40,996 bases of DNA from Slackia sp. (lineage in GTDB: Bacteria > Actinomycetota > Coriobacteriia > Anaerosomatales > Anaerosomataceae): the NCBI GenBank assembly GCA_020725885.1, contig DYEA01000001.1, forward strand, positions 1-40,996, given 5' to 3'. The notes under the pieces were generated by a model. It saw only the letters and a list, made by a program, of their open reading frames with translations. It had not been told where the DNA came from and ran no database searches. Position 1 is the first letter of the stretch; every line of letters starts with the position of its first letter. This document shows, one piece after another, positions 25,615-34,955 of the stretch. Made by a program: the position numbers and the translations under genes.

Positions 25615-26981
25615 GCCACGAGCACGCGCAAGGCCGCCCGCACCGCCTCAGGCAGCCGCTCCCGCAGCACCGCCGGATCCGCCAGTGCGCGAGCGAGCAC
25701 TCGCGTCGTGAACGGCTGCGTGGTCCCGATGATGTCGATGTCCGGATACAGCATCCGCGAACAGCCCTCGACCGTCGCCAGCGACTTGATGAGCATCCCG
25801 TAGCCGCTCGGGATCTCGATGCCATGCCTGCCGAGCAGGCGCAAGAAGCCGTAGCCGAAGTGCGCGAAGCTGCTCTGCTCGTCTGCCGCCTCGCCCGGCC
25901 GCGCGAGGGCGTCGAGCAGCTTGCCGAGCTCCGCGCGGACGGCTGGGACCTTCTCAGGCGGCACGTGGACGCCGAGCTTCTCGGAGTACGCGAGCGCCCG
26001 GTCCGGATCGCGGTAGACCAGCGCAGCCATCACCTGCGTGATGTTGTACCGCTCCTCGGGCGTGAGGTACCCCACGATGCCGAAGTCAAGGTACGCGATG
26101 CGGTTCTCGGGCGTCACGAAGACGTTCGCCGGATGCAGGTCCGCGTGATAGCGCCCGTAGACGAACACCTGCCGCATGAACGCTTCGGCGCCGTGCACCG
26201 CGAGCCCGTAGAAGTCGACGCCTTCGGCGAGCACGGCGTCGACTTCGGTCAGACGCCAGCCTTCGATGAACTCCATCGTGAGCACGCGCCTGCCGGTGAG
26301 GGGCCACACGATGCGCGGCGCCTGCACCACGGGGTCGTCGCGGAAGTCGAACGCGAAACGGTCGGCGAACCGGCCTTCCACGCGCATGTCCAGCTCGCGC
26401 TCCACGCTCTCGGCGAACTCGTCGAGCAGCGCCACGGGGTCGAAGCGCTTCACCAGCCCGAGACGCACGGCGCGCTCGGCAAGCCGGCGCGCAACAGCCA
26501 CGTCCGCCCGGATGGCCTCGGCCGCGCCGGGCCGGATGACCTTCACCGCGACGCGAGCGCCTGCCGGCAGCTCCTCTCCCCACACCGGGCGGTAGGCTCG
26601 CTTCAAGCGAGCACGGTGTACCTGCGCGATCGACGCCGAGGCGATCGGCTCGTCCTCGAACCCGTCCCAGAGATCCTCCGGCTCTCTGCCGAACTCGGAC
26701 CGGATGACCGCGCGGATCTCCGGCGCCGGCAGCGCCGGCACCGCGTCTTGCATCGACTGCATCTCGGCCACGAGCTCGTCCGAGAACTCGTCCGGGCGCA
26801 CGGATATGAGCTGGCCGAGCTTGATGAACGCCGGGCCGAGCTCTTCGAAGGCCAGACGCCACGCCGTCGCGGACTCCCGCCGCCAGACACCGCGCCCGCG
26901 CAGCCCGAACGCGCTCCGCAGCGCCGCCGCTGCAAGACGGCGCGCGACGACGCCCGCGATGTGCGTGCCCCGCGACGCCAT
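25611..26981 (-). CDS. ABC1/AarF/UbiB-family atypical protein kinase-like protein
   Basis: Atypical kinase of the UbiB/ABC1 superfamily; members act on isoprenoid-quinone or lipid metabolism, but the substrate of this branch is unknown. 456 residues from an ATG preceded by GAGGG. The upstream-open frame to 27299 is a shadow of the neighbouring gene. The family KxGQ motif is Lys54-Gln57 in AFIKLGQLISVRPDEF. It is followed by the nucleotide-binding VHRARL and VAVKVIRPG. The catalytic segment reads HADLHPANVF, with YLDFGIVGYL as the metal-binding motif. Unlike many UbiB proteins, no clear C-terminal membrane pair is obvious. The gene begins 5 bp after the phasin-like gene, so the two form an operon. 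Confidence 0.88.
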   Translation of the reverse strand: MASRGTHIAGVVARRLAAAALRSAFGLRGRGVWRRESATAWRLAFEELGPAFIKLGQLISVRPDEFSDELVAEMQSMQDAVPALPAPEIRAVIRSEFGREPEDLWDGFEDEPIASASIAQVHRARLKRAYRPVWGEELPAGARVAVKVIRPGAAEAIRADVAVARRLAERAVRLGLVKRFDPVALLDEFAESVERELDMRVEGRFADRFAFDFRDDPVVQAPRIVWPLTGRRVLTMEFIEGWRLTEVDAVLAEGVDFYGLAVHGAEAFMRQVFVYGRYHADLHPANVFVTPENRIAYLDFGIVGYLTPEERYNITQVMAALVYRDPDRALAYSEKLGVHVPPEKVPAVRAELGKLLDALARPGEAADEQSSFAHFGYGFLRLLGRHGIEIPSGYGMLIKSLATVEGCSRMLYPDIDIIGTTQPFTTRVLARALADPAVLRERLPEAVRAALRVLVA

Positions 26982-26986
26982 CGCCC

Positions 26987-27331
26987 TCACTCGCCGCCGA
27001 GACGCCGCACGATCGCGTCCAGTTTCGTCTCGATGCTCTCCAGGCGTCCGCGCAGCGCCGACACTTCGAAGCGCAGCTCCTCGATCGCCGGGTCGGGACG
27101 CTCCTCGGAAGCCGGCGCCTCTCCCTTCGCGCGCGCGATGAGCTCCGCTTTGAGCTTCTCCTTCTCTTCCTCGATCATCGCCGCGAGCCCGTCGACGAAG
27201 GCGTCCGGGCCGCCGCCCATCCCTTCGAGACCGGCCTCCTGGCCGCGCCTGATGGCGGCCTTCACGCCTTCGTCCGCGGTCTCGTGGGTGAGCAGCCATG
27301 CGGCGAAGAACCGCATCACGTCGTCAGTCAT
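26987..27331 (-). CDS. Phasin-like small coiled-coil protein
   Basis: 114 residues from an ATG with GAGAGGGG upstream. The first third is a helix with MRFFAAWLLTHETADEGVK. The middle is rich in Glu and Lys. The last 30 residues (IEELRFEVSALRGRLESIE and on) form a heptad-patterned coiled coil. This layout resembles phasins and polyhydroxyalkanoate-granule regulators, but no PHA synthase is in the window, so the function is not established. It is the first gene of a two-gene unit with the ABC1-type kinase; such pairing may mean the small protein is its partner. Confidence 0.68.
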   Translation of the reverse strand: MTDDVMRFFAAWLLTHETADEGVKAAIRRGQEAGLEGMGGGPDAFVDGLAAMIEEEKEKLKAELIARAKGEAPASEERPDPAIEELRFEVSALRGRLESIETKLDAIVRRLGGE

Positions 27332-27453
27332 CGTCGCCCCTCTCAGGCGTCGCCAGCCGCCGTCCACCACGGCATTCTACGCCGCCGATGGCTTCCCTGC
27401 CGTCCGCACGAGTCCTACACTGCACGAGTACCGTCTTCTTGAGCGGAGGTCAG

Positions 27454-27834
27454 ATGCGCGCAAGCGACGTGCTCCTCGTCGCAGCCGGAGGCGCCTTCGG
27501 CGCAACCGCACGCTATGTCCTCGGCGGCTGGCTCGCCGACCGGTTCGGCCCGGCCTTCCCGTGGCACACGTTCGTGATCAACGTGAGCGGCGCGTTCTTG
27601 CTCGGCGTCCTCATGGCGCTCTCGGTCGAGCGGGGCATCGTCCCGCAGTCCTGGCGAATCGCGCTCGGCACGGGCGTGCTCGGCGGCTACACGACCTTCT
27701 CGACGCTGTCGTACGAGAGCATCGCGCTAGCGGCCGGCGGCTCGCACGCGCTCGCGCTCGCGAACATGTTCGGAAGCGGAGCAGCGGGGCTGCTCGCGGC
27801 CTGGCTCGGCCTCGTGGTCGGACGCGTCATCTAG
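27454..27834 (+). CDS. crcB: Fluoride ion exporter CrcB/Fluc
   Basis: Small dimeric fluoride channel, 126 residues with four predicted helices. The start ATG has GCGGAGG immediately upstream; the frame is open further back only as a shadow. Family residues are present: GGAFGATARY (12-21), Asn43 in TFVINVSGAFLLG, and the phenylalanine-box and polar-track segment GGYTTFST (78-84). Only one crcB copy is seen here, so the channel would be a homodimer unless a second copy lies elsewhere. A DUF190 gene follows 11 bp downstream, a frequent partner. Confidence 0.94.
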   Translation: MRASDVLLVAAGGAFGATARYVLGGWLADRFGPAFPWHTFVINVSGAFLLGVLMALSVERGIVPQSWRIALGTGVLGGYTTFSTLSYESIALAAGGSHALALANMFGSGAAGLLAAWLGLVVGRVI

Positions 27835-27845
27835 CGGAGGTAGCC

Positions 27846-28193
27846 ATGCACATCGAAGGCGATGCCAAGCGCGTGACCATCTACATCGGCGAGAGCGACC
27901 GATGGCACGGCCGCCCGCTGCACGACGCCATCCTCGAGATGTTGCGCTCCGAAGGTTGCGCGGGCGCGACGGTGACGCGGGCCGTGGCCGGTTTCGGCCG
28001 CGGCAGCCGCATCCACACCGCGAGCATCCTTCGCCTTTCACAGGACCTGCCGATCGTCATCGAGTGGGTCGACGAGCCGGAGCGCGTCGAACGCCTGCTT
28101 CCCAAGCTCGACGAGATGGTCTCCGGCGGCCTCGTGACCATCGAAGACGTGCACGTGCTGCGGTACGTGTCGCCGGACCACCCGCGCGCATGA
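27846..28193 (+). CDS. DUF190 family protein (PII-like fold)
   Basis: 115 residues, DUF190 family, whose members adopt a ferredoxin-like fold related to PII signal proteins. Conserved segments include KRVTIYIGESDRWHGRPLH, the central AVAGFGRGSRIHTA and the C-terminal VHVLRYV. A GGAGGTAGCC site precedes the ATG. It lies between crcB and an MFS gene, with its stop overlapping the MFS start (ATGA). A role in nucleotide- or ion-responsive control of the neighbouring transporter is plausible from the PII-like fold, but this is inference. Confidence 0.88.
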   Translation: MHIEGDAKRVTIYIGESDRWHGRPLHDAILEMLRSEGCAGATVTRAVAGFGRGSRIHTASILRLSQDLPIVIEWVDEPERVERLLPKLDEMVSGGLVTIEDVHVLRYVSPDHPRA

Positions 28194-29383
28194 GCGGCGA
28201 CACCTCCCACGACGCACGCTCGTCTTTCGCGAGCGTCCGCGCGCTCGGCATCGTCAGCCTGCTCACCGACGCATCGTCGGAGGCTGTCTACCCCGTCCTG
28301 CCGCTGTTCTTGACGAACGTCATCGGAGCGCCGGTGGCCGCCATAGGCCTGATCGAGTCGCTCGCGGAAGGAACCGCCGCGCTGGCGAAGATCTTCTCCG
28401 GGCGCCTGTCGGACCGCATCGGACGACGCAAGCCGCTCGTGCTGCTCGGCTACTCGCTGTCGAACCTCGTCAAGCCGGCGCTCGCGCTCGTCCCGTCGTG
28501 GCCCTGGGCGCTTGCGCTGCGGGTGACCGACCGCCTCGGCAAGGGCATCCGGACCGCCCCGCGCGACGCGCTCATCGCCGACTTCGCTCCTCCGGAGCGC
28601 CGCGGTGAGGCCTTCGGGCTGCACCGTGCGATGGACACCGTCGGCGCCGCCATCGGCCCGCTCGTGGCATGGGCGGTGCTATCGCTTGACCCGAACGGCT
28701 ACCGCACGGTGTTCCTCATCTCGGCGATCCCGGGGGTGCTCGCGATCCTCGTCGCGCTCACGAAAGTGCACGAGCGCTCCCGCCCGGCCGGCACGGGCAC
28801 GGCGCAGCCCACGGTGTCCTTCCGCGGTCTCGGGCGGCCGTTCGCGCTGTTCGCCGCCATCTCCACGGTCTTCGCGCTCGGGAACTCGTCGGACGCCATG
28901 CTCGTCTTGCGCGCGCAGAACCTCGGCGCCTCGGCCGCCATGGTCCCGCTCATATACTTCGCCTTCAACGTCGTGGCGGCCTCGCTGGCGCGCATATTCG
29001 GGAAGCGCTCCGACCGGGTCGGCCGCCACCGCGTGCTCGTCGCCGGCTTCGCAGGATACGCGCTCGTGTACGCGGGCTTCGCCGCCGCGCGACACGCCTG
29101 GGCCCCGTGGCTGCTCTTCGTCGCGTACGGCGTCCCGTACGCGCTCACGGAAGGCATGGCGCGCGCGTTCGTCGTCGACCTCGTCCCCGAACCCGTCCGC
29201 GCGACCGCCATCGGCGCGTACACGTTCCTCCTGGGCCTGGCGACGCTGCTCTCCAGCACCCTCGCCGGCGTGCTCTGGGACGTCGTCGGACCTGCTGCCC
29301 CGTTCGCGGTGTCGGCAGCGCTCATGGCTTTCGCAGCCGCCGCGCTCGCTGCGTCTCGTACCCTCCGCGCAAGCAGGGTATGA
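28190..29383 (+). CDS. MFS transporter
   Basis: Major facilitator superfamily permease of 397 residues with about twelve predicted helices. N-terminal segment SLLTDASSEAVYPVLPLFL leads to the loop-2 motif GRLSDRIGRRKPLV. It is followed by RVTDRLGKGIRTAPRDALIADF and a second, weaker loop motif in the C-half (FGKRSDRVGRHRVL). The pattern is that of a drug/sugar-proton antiporter-type MFS, but the substrate cannot be named. Its ATG overlaps the DUF190 stop, so crcB, DUF190 and this gene are one translational unit. Confidence 0.88.
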   Translation: MSGDTSHDARSSFASVRALGIVSLLTDASSEAVYPVLPLFLTNVIGAPVAAIGLIESLAEGTAALAKIFSGRLSDRIGRRKPLVLLGYSLSNLVKPALALVPSWPWALALRVTDRLGKGIRTAPRDALIADFAPPERRGEAFGLHRAMDTVGAAIGPLVAWAVLSLDPNGYRTVFLISAIPGVLAILVALTKVHERSRPAGTGTAQPTVSFRGLGRPFALFAAISTVFALGNSSDAMLVLRAQNLGASAAMVPLIYFAFNVVAASLARIFGKRSDRVGRHRVLVAGFAGYALVYAGFAAARHAWAPWLLFVAYGVPYALTEGMARAFVVDLVPEPVRATAIGAYTFLLGLATLLSSTLAGVLWDVVGPAAPFAVSAALMAFAAAALAASRTLRASRV

Positions 29384-29417
29384 TGCCGTACGAGGGACGT
29401 CGTAGGGGGTGATCCAG

Positions 29418-30059
29418 ATGGATCTGCGGGGAGGCAAGGCGATCGCCGTGATCGCCGGCGTCGCCGTCGCAGCCGCCGCGCTCGGCGGCCTGGGGGTCTG
29501 GCTGGCCACGAGACCCGGTCCTGAGCCCGCGCCGCCGTCGGCGTCCGCCCCCGCCACCGAAAGCGTCGAGCCCACCGCGCCGCCGTCGAGCCCGCCGACC
29601 TCGACCGCGAGCGAGGAGCCGACGCCCGCTCCGAGCGGCGAGAGCACGTCGTCGAGCGCGCGAAATCCGTCGGACGTCGTCGACCAGCCGACGCTCGTCG
29701 TCGACTGGAGCCGCTCAGGCGACCGGATCCGGCTCACGCTCGACTACGTGCAGGTCCTGTGGGGCGAGGACGCGAACCGCGAGGCCGCACGGCGCGGGCT
29801 CGAGTCGCCGGTGCCGAACGACTACCTCATCGTGAACGACAACCCGCGGTTGCGCGTCTTCCCAGTCAGGCCCGGCATCATGGTGCACGTCATCTACAAC
29901 GACGACGGCACGGTGCGCTACGAAGGGCGGGACCTCACGCTCGACGAGTGGTACTCGCGGCTGGAAGGGCCGCTCGCCGACCAGTACTCGAGCAGCTACT
30001 TCCTCGTGACGATCGAGAACGGCGTCATCACCAAGGTCGCGCAGCAGTACACGCCGTAG
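29418..30059 (+). CDS. Membrane-anchored extracellular protein of unknown function
   Basis: 213 residues from an ATG with AGGGGGTGAT upstream; an in-frame GTG three codons earlier is an alternative. A short cytoplasmic start is followed by one helix (about 8-29). Next comes a Pro/Ser/Thr/Glu-rich linker of about 60 residues (about 35-95), then a globular domain of about 110 residues. That domain carries LDYVQVLWGEDANREAARRG, PNDYLIVNDNPRLRVFPV and GRDLTLDEWYSRL. The globular part looks like a recurrent domain of unknown function in Gram-positive cell-surface proteins, but no function is recognised. It starts 34 bp after the MFS gene, so it may belong to that operon. Confidence 0.78.
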   Translation: MDLRGGKAIAVIAGVAVAAAALGGLGVWLATRPGPEPAPPSASAPATESVEPTAPPSSPPTSTASEEPTPAPSGESTSSSARNPSDVVDQPTLVVDWSRSGDRIRLTLDYVQVLWGEDANREAARRGLESPVPNDYLIVNDNPRLRVFPVRPGIMVHVIYNDDGTVRYEGRDLTLDEWYSRLEGPLADQYSSSYFLVTIENGVITKVAQQYTP

Positions 30060-30076
30060 AGCGTCCGCTGCCCACC

Positions 30077-30119
30077 GCACGGCGCAGGCCGCGGCTCTCG
30101 CGCTCCCGTGAGGCCGTGC
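30077..30119. terminator. Possible bidirectional terminator between convergent genes
   Basis: A 7-bp inverted repeat GCACGGC/GCCGTGC (30077-30083 with 30113-30119) encloses a GC-rich loop in the 70-bp gap between the convergent unknown-protein gene and uvrB. There is no U-run, so this is tentative. Confidence 0.28.
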
Positions 30120-30129
30120 CGCACGCCCG

Positions 30130-32195
<2,066 letters not shown>

Positions 32196-32196
<1 letters not shown>

Positions 32197-32789
32197 CAGC
32201 GGTCCTCGAACGCGCGCGGGTACAGCCGCGCGTACGCCTCGCGCTCTTCGAGCACGCGCGCGACGTACGCCGCCGTCTCGGGATACCGGGCCTTCGAGAG
32301 CGTCTCGGTCCCCTCCTCCGCCATCCAGCGCCCGACGGCGCCGGCACCCGCATTGTACGCCGCCAGCGCCGTTGCGGTGTCGTCGTAGCGCGCGAGCAGG
32401 TCGGCGAGGTGACGGGTGCCGAGCGCGATGTTGGTCTTGGGGTCGCCCAGGTCGAGCGAGCGCGGGTTGAGTCCCGCGCGTCGGGCGACCTCCTCTGCCG
32501 TGGACGGCAGCAGCTGCATCAGCCCGACCGCCCCGGCCTGCGAGACGAGGTGCGGCTCGAACCCGGACTCGGCGTTGATGACGGCCGCGACGAGGTACGC
32601 GTCGACGCGGTTCGCACGCGCGGCCTCGGCGATTGCGGCTTCGTACCGCAGCGGGTGATACAGCCGCTGGACCCACGCCGGGCCGCGCACCGCGGCCGCG
32701 GCGACGAGCGCCAGCAGCGCGACCACCGCCACGAGCCACAGCCGGTGCGGTGCGAACGGATGTTCACGCAAGGCGCGGCGCGATCTCAC
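32196..32789 (-). CDS. Membrane-anchored soluble lytic transglycosylase (GH23, SLT domain)
   Basis: Cleaves peptidoglycan glycan strands to 1,6-anhydromuropeptides; 197 residues. The start is placed at a GTG inside the end of coaE with GGAGGAG ten bases upstream; a TTG six codons later is the alternative. A basic N-terminus is followed by one membrane helix (about 17-34), so the enzyme faces outwards. The GH23 catalytic glutamate is Glu74 in [14 protein letters not shown]. It is followed by [13 protein letters not shown] and, near the end, [16 protein letters not shown]. The gene overlaps both coaE and uvrB by a few bases. Confidence 0.9.
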
Positions 32790-33375
32790 GCTCGAAGAAC
32801 TCCTCCAGCGCGCGCTCGAACGCCGCCTCGTCCTCGTCGTTCTCGATGACGTAGTCGGCGATTGAGCGCCGCTCAGCGTCGCTCGCCTGGCACGCCATGC
32901 GGCGCTCCGCGTCCTCTGCGGACATCCCACGGGCGACCACGCGCTCCAGCCGGACGTCCTCGGACGCCGAGATCGCGAGGACGGCGTCGAACAGGTCGAC
33001 GAAGCGCGGCGCCTCGTACAGCAGCGGCACGTCGACCACCACCAGCCGCGGCGGCTTCGCCTGCACCGCAAGCGCGTCCAAGGCGCCCGCGAGCGCGGTG
33101 TACACGGCCGGGTGGACGATGGCGTTCAGACGCGCGGCCGTCTCGGGGCTCGCGAACGCCGCGTCGGCGAGGGCAGCCGGCTCGATGCCGCCGTCGGCTG
33201 CGCGCACGCCCTCGCCGAAGGCGGCGACGAGCGGCTCCACGAGGGGCGACCCGGGCCTGAGCAGGCCCTTCGCGAGATCGTCAGCATCGATGACGACCGC
33301 GCCCCGCTCAGCGAAGAAGCGCGCCGCCGTGGACTTGCCGGCGCCGATGCCGCCGGTTATCGCGAGCACGTACAT
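32764..33375 (-). CDS. coaE: Dephospho-CoA kinase
   Basis: Phosphorylates the 3'-hydroxyl of dephospho-CoA in the last step of coenzyme A synthesis; 203 residues, normal length. P-loop GGIGAGKST lies at 8-16, followed by VIDADDLAKGLL (substrate aspartate), NAIVHPAVY and VVVDVPLLYEA. A ribosome site GGAGGG directly precedes the ATG. It sits downstream of rpsA, with a hairpin between them, and overlaps the transglycosylase gene. rpsA-coaE-uvrB is a conserved actinobacterial order. Confidence 0.95.
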   Translation of the reverse strand: MYVLAITGGIGAGKSTAARFFAERGAVVIDADDLAKGLLRPGSPLVEPLVAAFGEGVRAADGGIEPAALADAAFASPETAARLNAIVHPAVYTALAGALDALAVQAKPPRLVVVDVPLLYEAPRFVDLFDAVLAISASEDVRLERVVARGMSAEDAERRMACQASDAERRSIADYVIENDEDEAAFERALEEFFEREIAPRLA

Positions 33376-33394
33376 GGTCCCTCCAAGACACGCA

Positions 33395-33423
33395 GGGCCG
33401 GCAGCCCTCGCGGACGCCGGCCC
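33395..33423 (-). terminator. Hairpin between rpsA and coaE
   Basis: An 8-bp GC inverted repeat (33395-33402 with 33416-33423; GGGCCGGC/GCCGGCCC) lies in the gap after the rpsA stop codon. It is not followed by a U-tract on the minus strand. It is probably a partial terminator or processing site that lets rpsA be expressed more than coaE. Confidence 0.42.
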
Positions 33424-33443
33424 TCGCGGGTTTCAGTCAGCTG

Positions 33444-34769
33444 CTACTCGGCAGCCGGGTCTTCCTCGGCCGGCTCCTCGTCGCTGGCCTCGGGCTCGTC
33501 CGCAGCGGGCTCCTCGTCAGCAGACGCGGCAGCCTCGGCCTCAGGCTCGCCAGCCTCGGCAGCCGCTTCCACCTCGGCCTCGACCGCCTCCGGCTCCGCA
33601 GCGGCCTCGATGCCCTCGGCTTCGGCGCTCTCCTCGGCCTCTTCCTCGGCCGGGATGGCGTCCTCGATGCCGAGCTCCTCGTTCGCCGCGCGGATCGACA
33701 GCGAGATACGACGCCGCTCGGTGTCGATCTCCATGACCTTGACCTGGACCTCCTGGCCGACGGCCACGACGTCCTCGGCCTTCTCGACGTGGCCGCGCGC
33801 CATCTCCGAGATGTGCACCAGGCCCTCGACGCCCTCGCCGATCTCCACGAACGCGCCGAACGGAACCAGCTTCGTGACCTTGCCGGTCACGATCTGGCCG
33901 ACCTCGAAGCCCTGGACCAGCTGCTTCCACGGGTCTTCCTGGGTCTGCTTCAGGCCGAGCGAGATGCGCTCGCGCTCCAGGTCGACGTCGAGCACCTGCA
34001 CCTCGACCTTGTCGCCCACCGACACGACCTCGGACGGGTGGTTGACGTGGCTCCACGACAGCTCCGAGATGTGCACGAGGCCGTCGATGCCGCCAAGGTC
34101 GACGAACGCGCCGAAGTCCACGATCGACGAGACGGTGCCCGGCAGGATCATGCCCTTGACGAGCTTGCTCAGGATCTCCTGGCGCTCCTGCTTGCGGTCC
34201 TCCTCCAGCACCACGCGGCGCGAGAGGACGACGTTGTTGCGGTTGCGGTCCATCTCGATGATGCGGCACTCGAGCTTCTCGCCGAGGTACGCGTGGAGGT
34301 CCTTGACGCGGCGCAGGTCGACAAGCGACGCCGGCAGGAAGCCGCGCAGCCCGATGTCGAGGATCAAGCCGCCCTTGACGACCTCGATGACCTCGCCGAC
34401 GACGTTCTCGCCCTTCTGGAACTTCTCCTCGATCTGCACCCACGCGCGCTCGTACGCGGCGCGCTTGCGCGAGAGGATGAGCCGGCCGTCCTTGTCTTCC
34501 TTCTGCAGGACGAGCGCCTCGATGGTGTCGCCGACCTTCACGACGTCGCTGGGATCGGCGTCCTTGCGGATCGACAGCTCGCGTGCCGGGATGACGCCTT
34601 CGGACTTGTAGCCGATGTCGAGCAGGACCTCGTCCCGCTCCACCTTCACGACCGTCCCGGTGACGAGGTCGCCATCATCGAAGTCCGTGATGGTGCCGTC
34701 GATGAGGGCGTGCATCTCCTCGTCGGTGTAGTCCTGCTCCTGCTCGATGATGCTGTCGTTCTCTACCAC
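33444..34769 (-). CDS. rpsA: 30S ribosomal protein S1
   Basis: mRNA-binding ribosomal protein with four S1/OB-fold repeats, beginning near residues 33, 120, 205 and 290; 441 residues. Repeat hallmarks are TGTVVKVERDEVLLDIGYKS, VIEVVKGGLILDIGLRG, TVSSIVDFGAFVDLGG and KVTKLVPFGAFVEIGEG, the last two followed by GLVHISE. The last 75 residues or so are an extremely acidic Ala/Glu/Pro/Asp-rich tail, presumably disordered. Four S1 domains are normal for Actinomycetota, against six in proteobacteria. The start is a GTG with AAGGGG eight bases upstream; this ribosome site can be locked in a hairpin (34776-34795). Confidence 0.96.
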   Translation of the reverse strand: MVENDSIIEQEQDYTDEEMHALIDGTITDFDDGDLVTGTVVKVERDEVLLDIGYKSEGVIPARELSIRKDADPSDVVKVGDTIEALVLQKEDKDGRLILSRKRAAYERAWVQIEEKFQKGENVVGEVIEVVKGGLILDIGLRGFLPASLVDLRRVKDLHAYLGEKLECRIIEMDRNRNNVVLSRRVVLEEDRKQERQEILSKLVKGMILPGTVSSIVDFGAFVDLGGIDGLVHISELSWSHVNHPSEVVSVGDKVEVQVLDVDLERERISLGLKQTQEDPWKQLVQGFEVGQIVTGKVTKLVPFGAFVEIGEGVEGLVHISEMARGHVEKAEDVVAVGQEVQVKVMEIDTERRRISLSIRAANEELGIEDAIPAEEEAEESAEAEGIEAAAEPEAVEAEVEAAAEAGEPEAEAAASADEEPAADEPEASDEEPAEEDPAAE

Positions 34770-34775
34770 GCTGGT

Positions 34776-34795
34776 GGCCCCTTCCGGTCGGGGCC
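34776..34795 (-). promoter_or_regulatory. Hairpin that can sequester the rpsA ribosome binding site
   Basis: On the rpsA message a 6-bp all-GC stem forms between GGCCCC (34790-34795) and GGGGCC (34776-34781), with an 8-nt loop. The 3' arm contains the GGGG of the Shine-Dalgarno sequence, eight bases before the GTG. S1 is known to control its own translation in other bacteria; a regulatory role here is inference from position. Confidence 0.4.
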
Positions 34796-34907
34796 CCGAT
34801 CCTCACGTACTTCCGCTTCGGTCGACTGCTTTCCGTACATGCATCTCGGGGGCCTACAGTACTCTCGCCTGCGTGCGTGAGCGGCGCCCGCGCGCGCAAG
34901 CCCGACG

Positions 34908-34916
34908 ATGATACCA
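34908..34916 (-). promoter_or_regulatory. Predicted extended -10 promoter for rpsA
   Basis: On the minus strand TGGTATCAT (34908-34916) fits an extended -10 (TGn followed by TATCAT, 5 of 6). There is no clear -35. Transcription would begin near 34901 and give a leader of about 130 nt before the rpsA GTG, long enough to contain the hairpin over its ribosome site. Confidence 0.48.
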
Positions 34917-34955
34917 CCCGGCGGCGTGTGTTGGGTAGAGAGCGGCCAGAACGCC

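Noticed and set aside
27360..27453. Possible fluoride riboswitch before crcB (GATGGC and CCTACACTG fragments)
   Set aside because: The fragments do not fall into the required stem plus pseudoknot arrangement; no paired helices of the crcB motif could be drawn.
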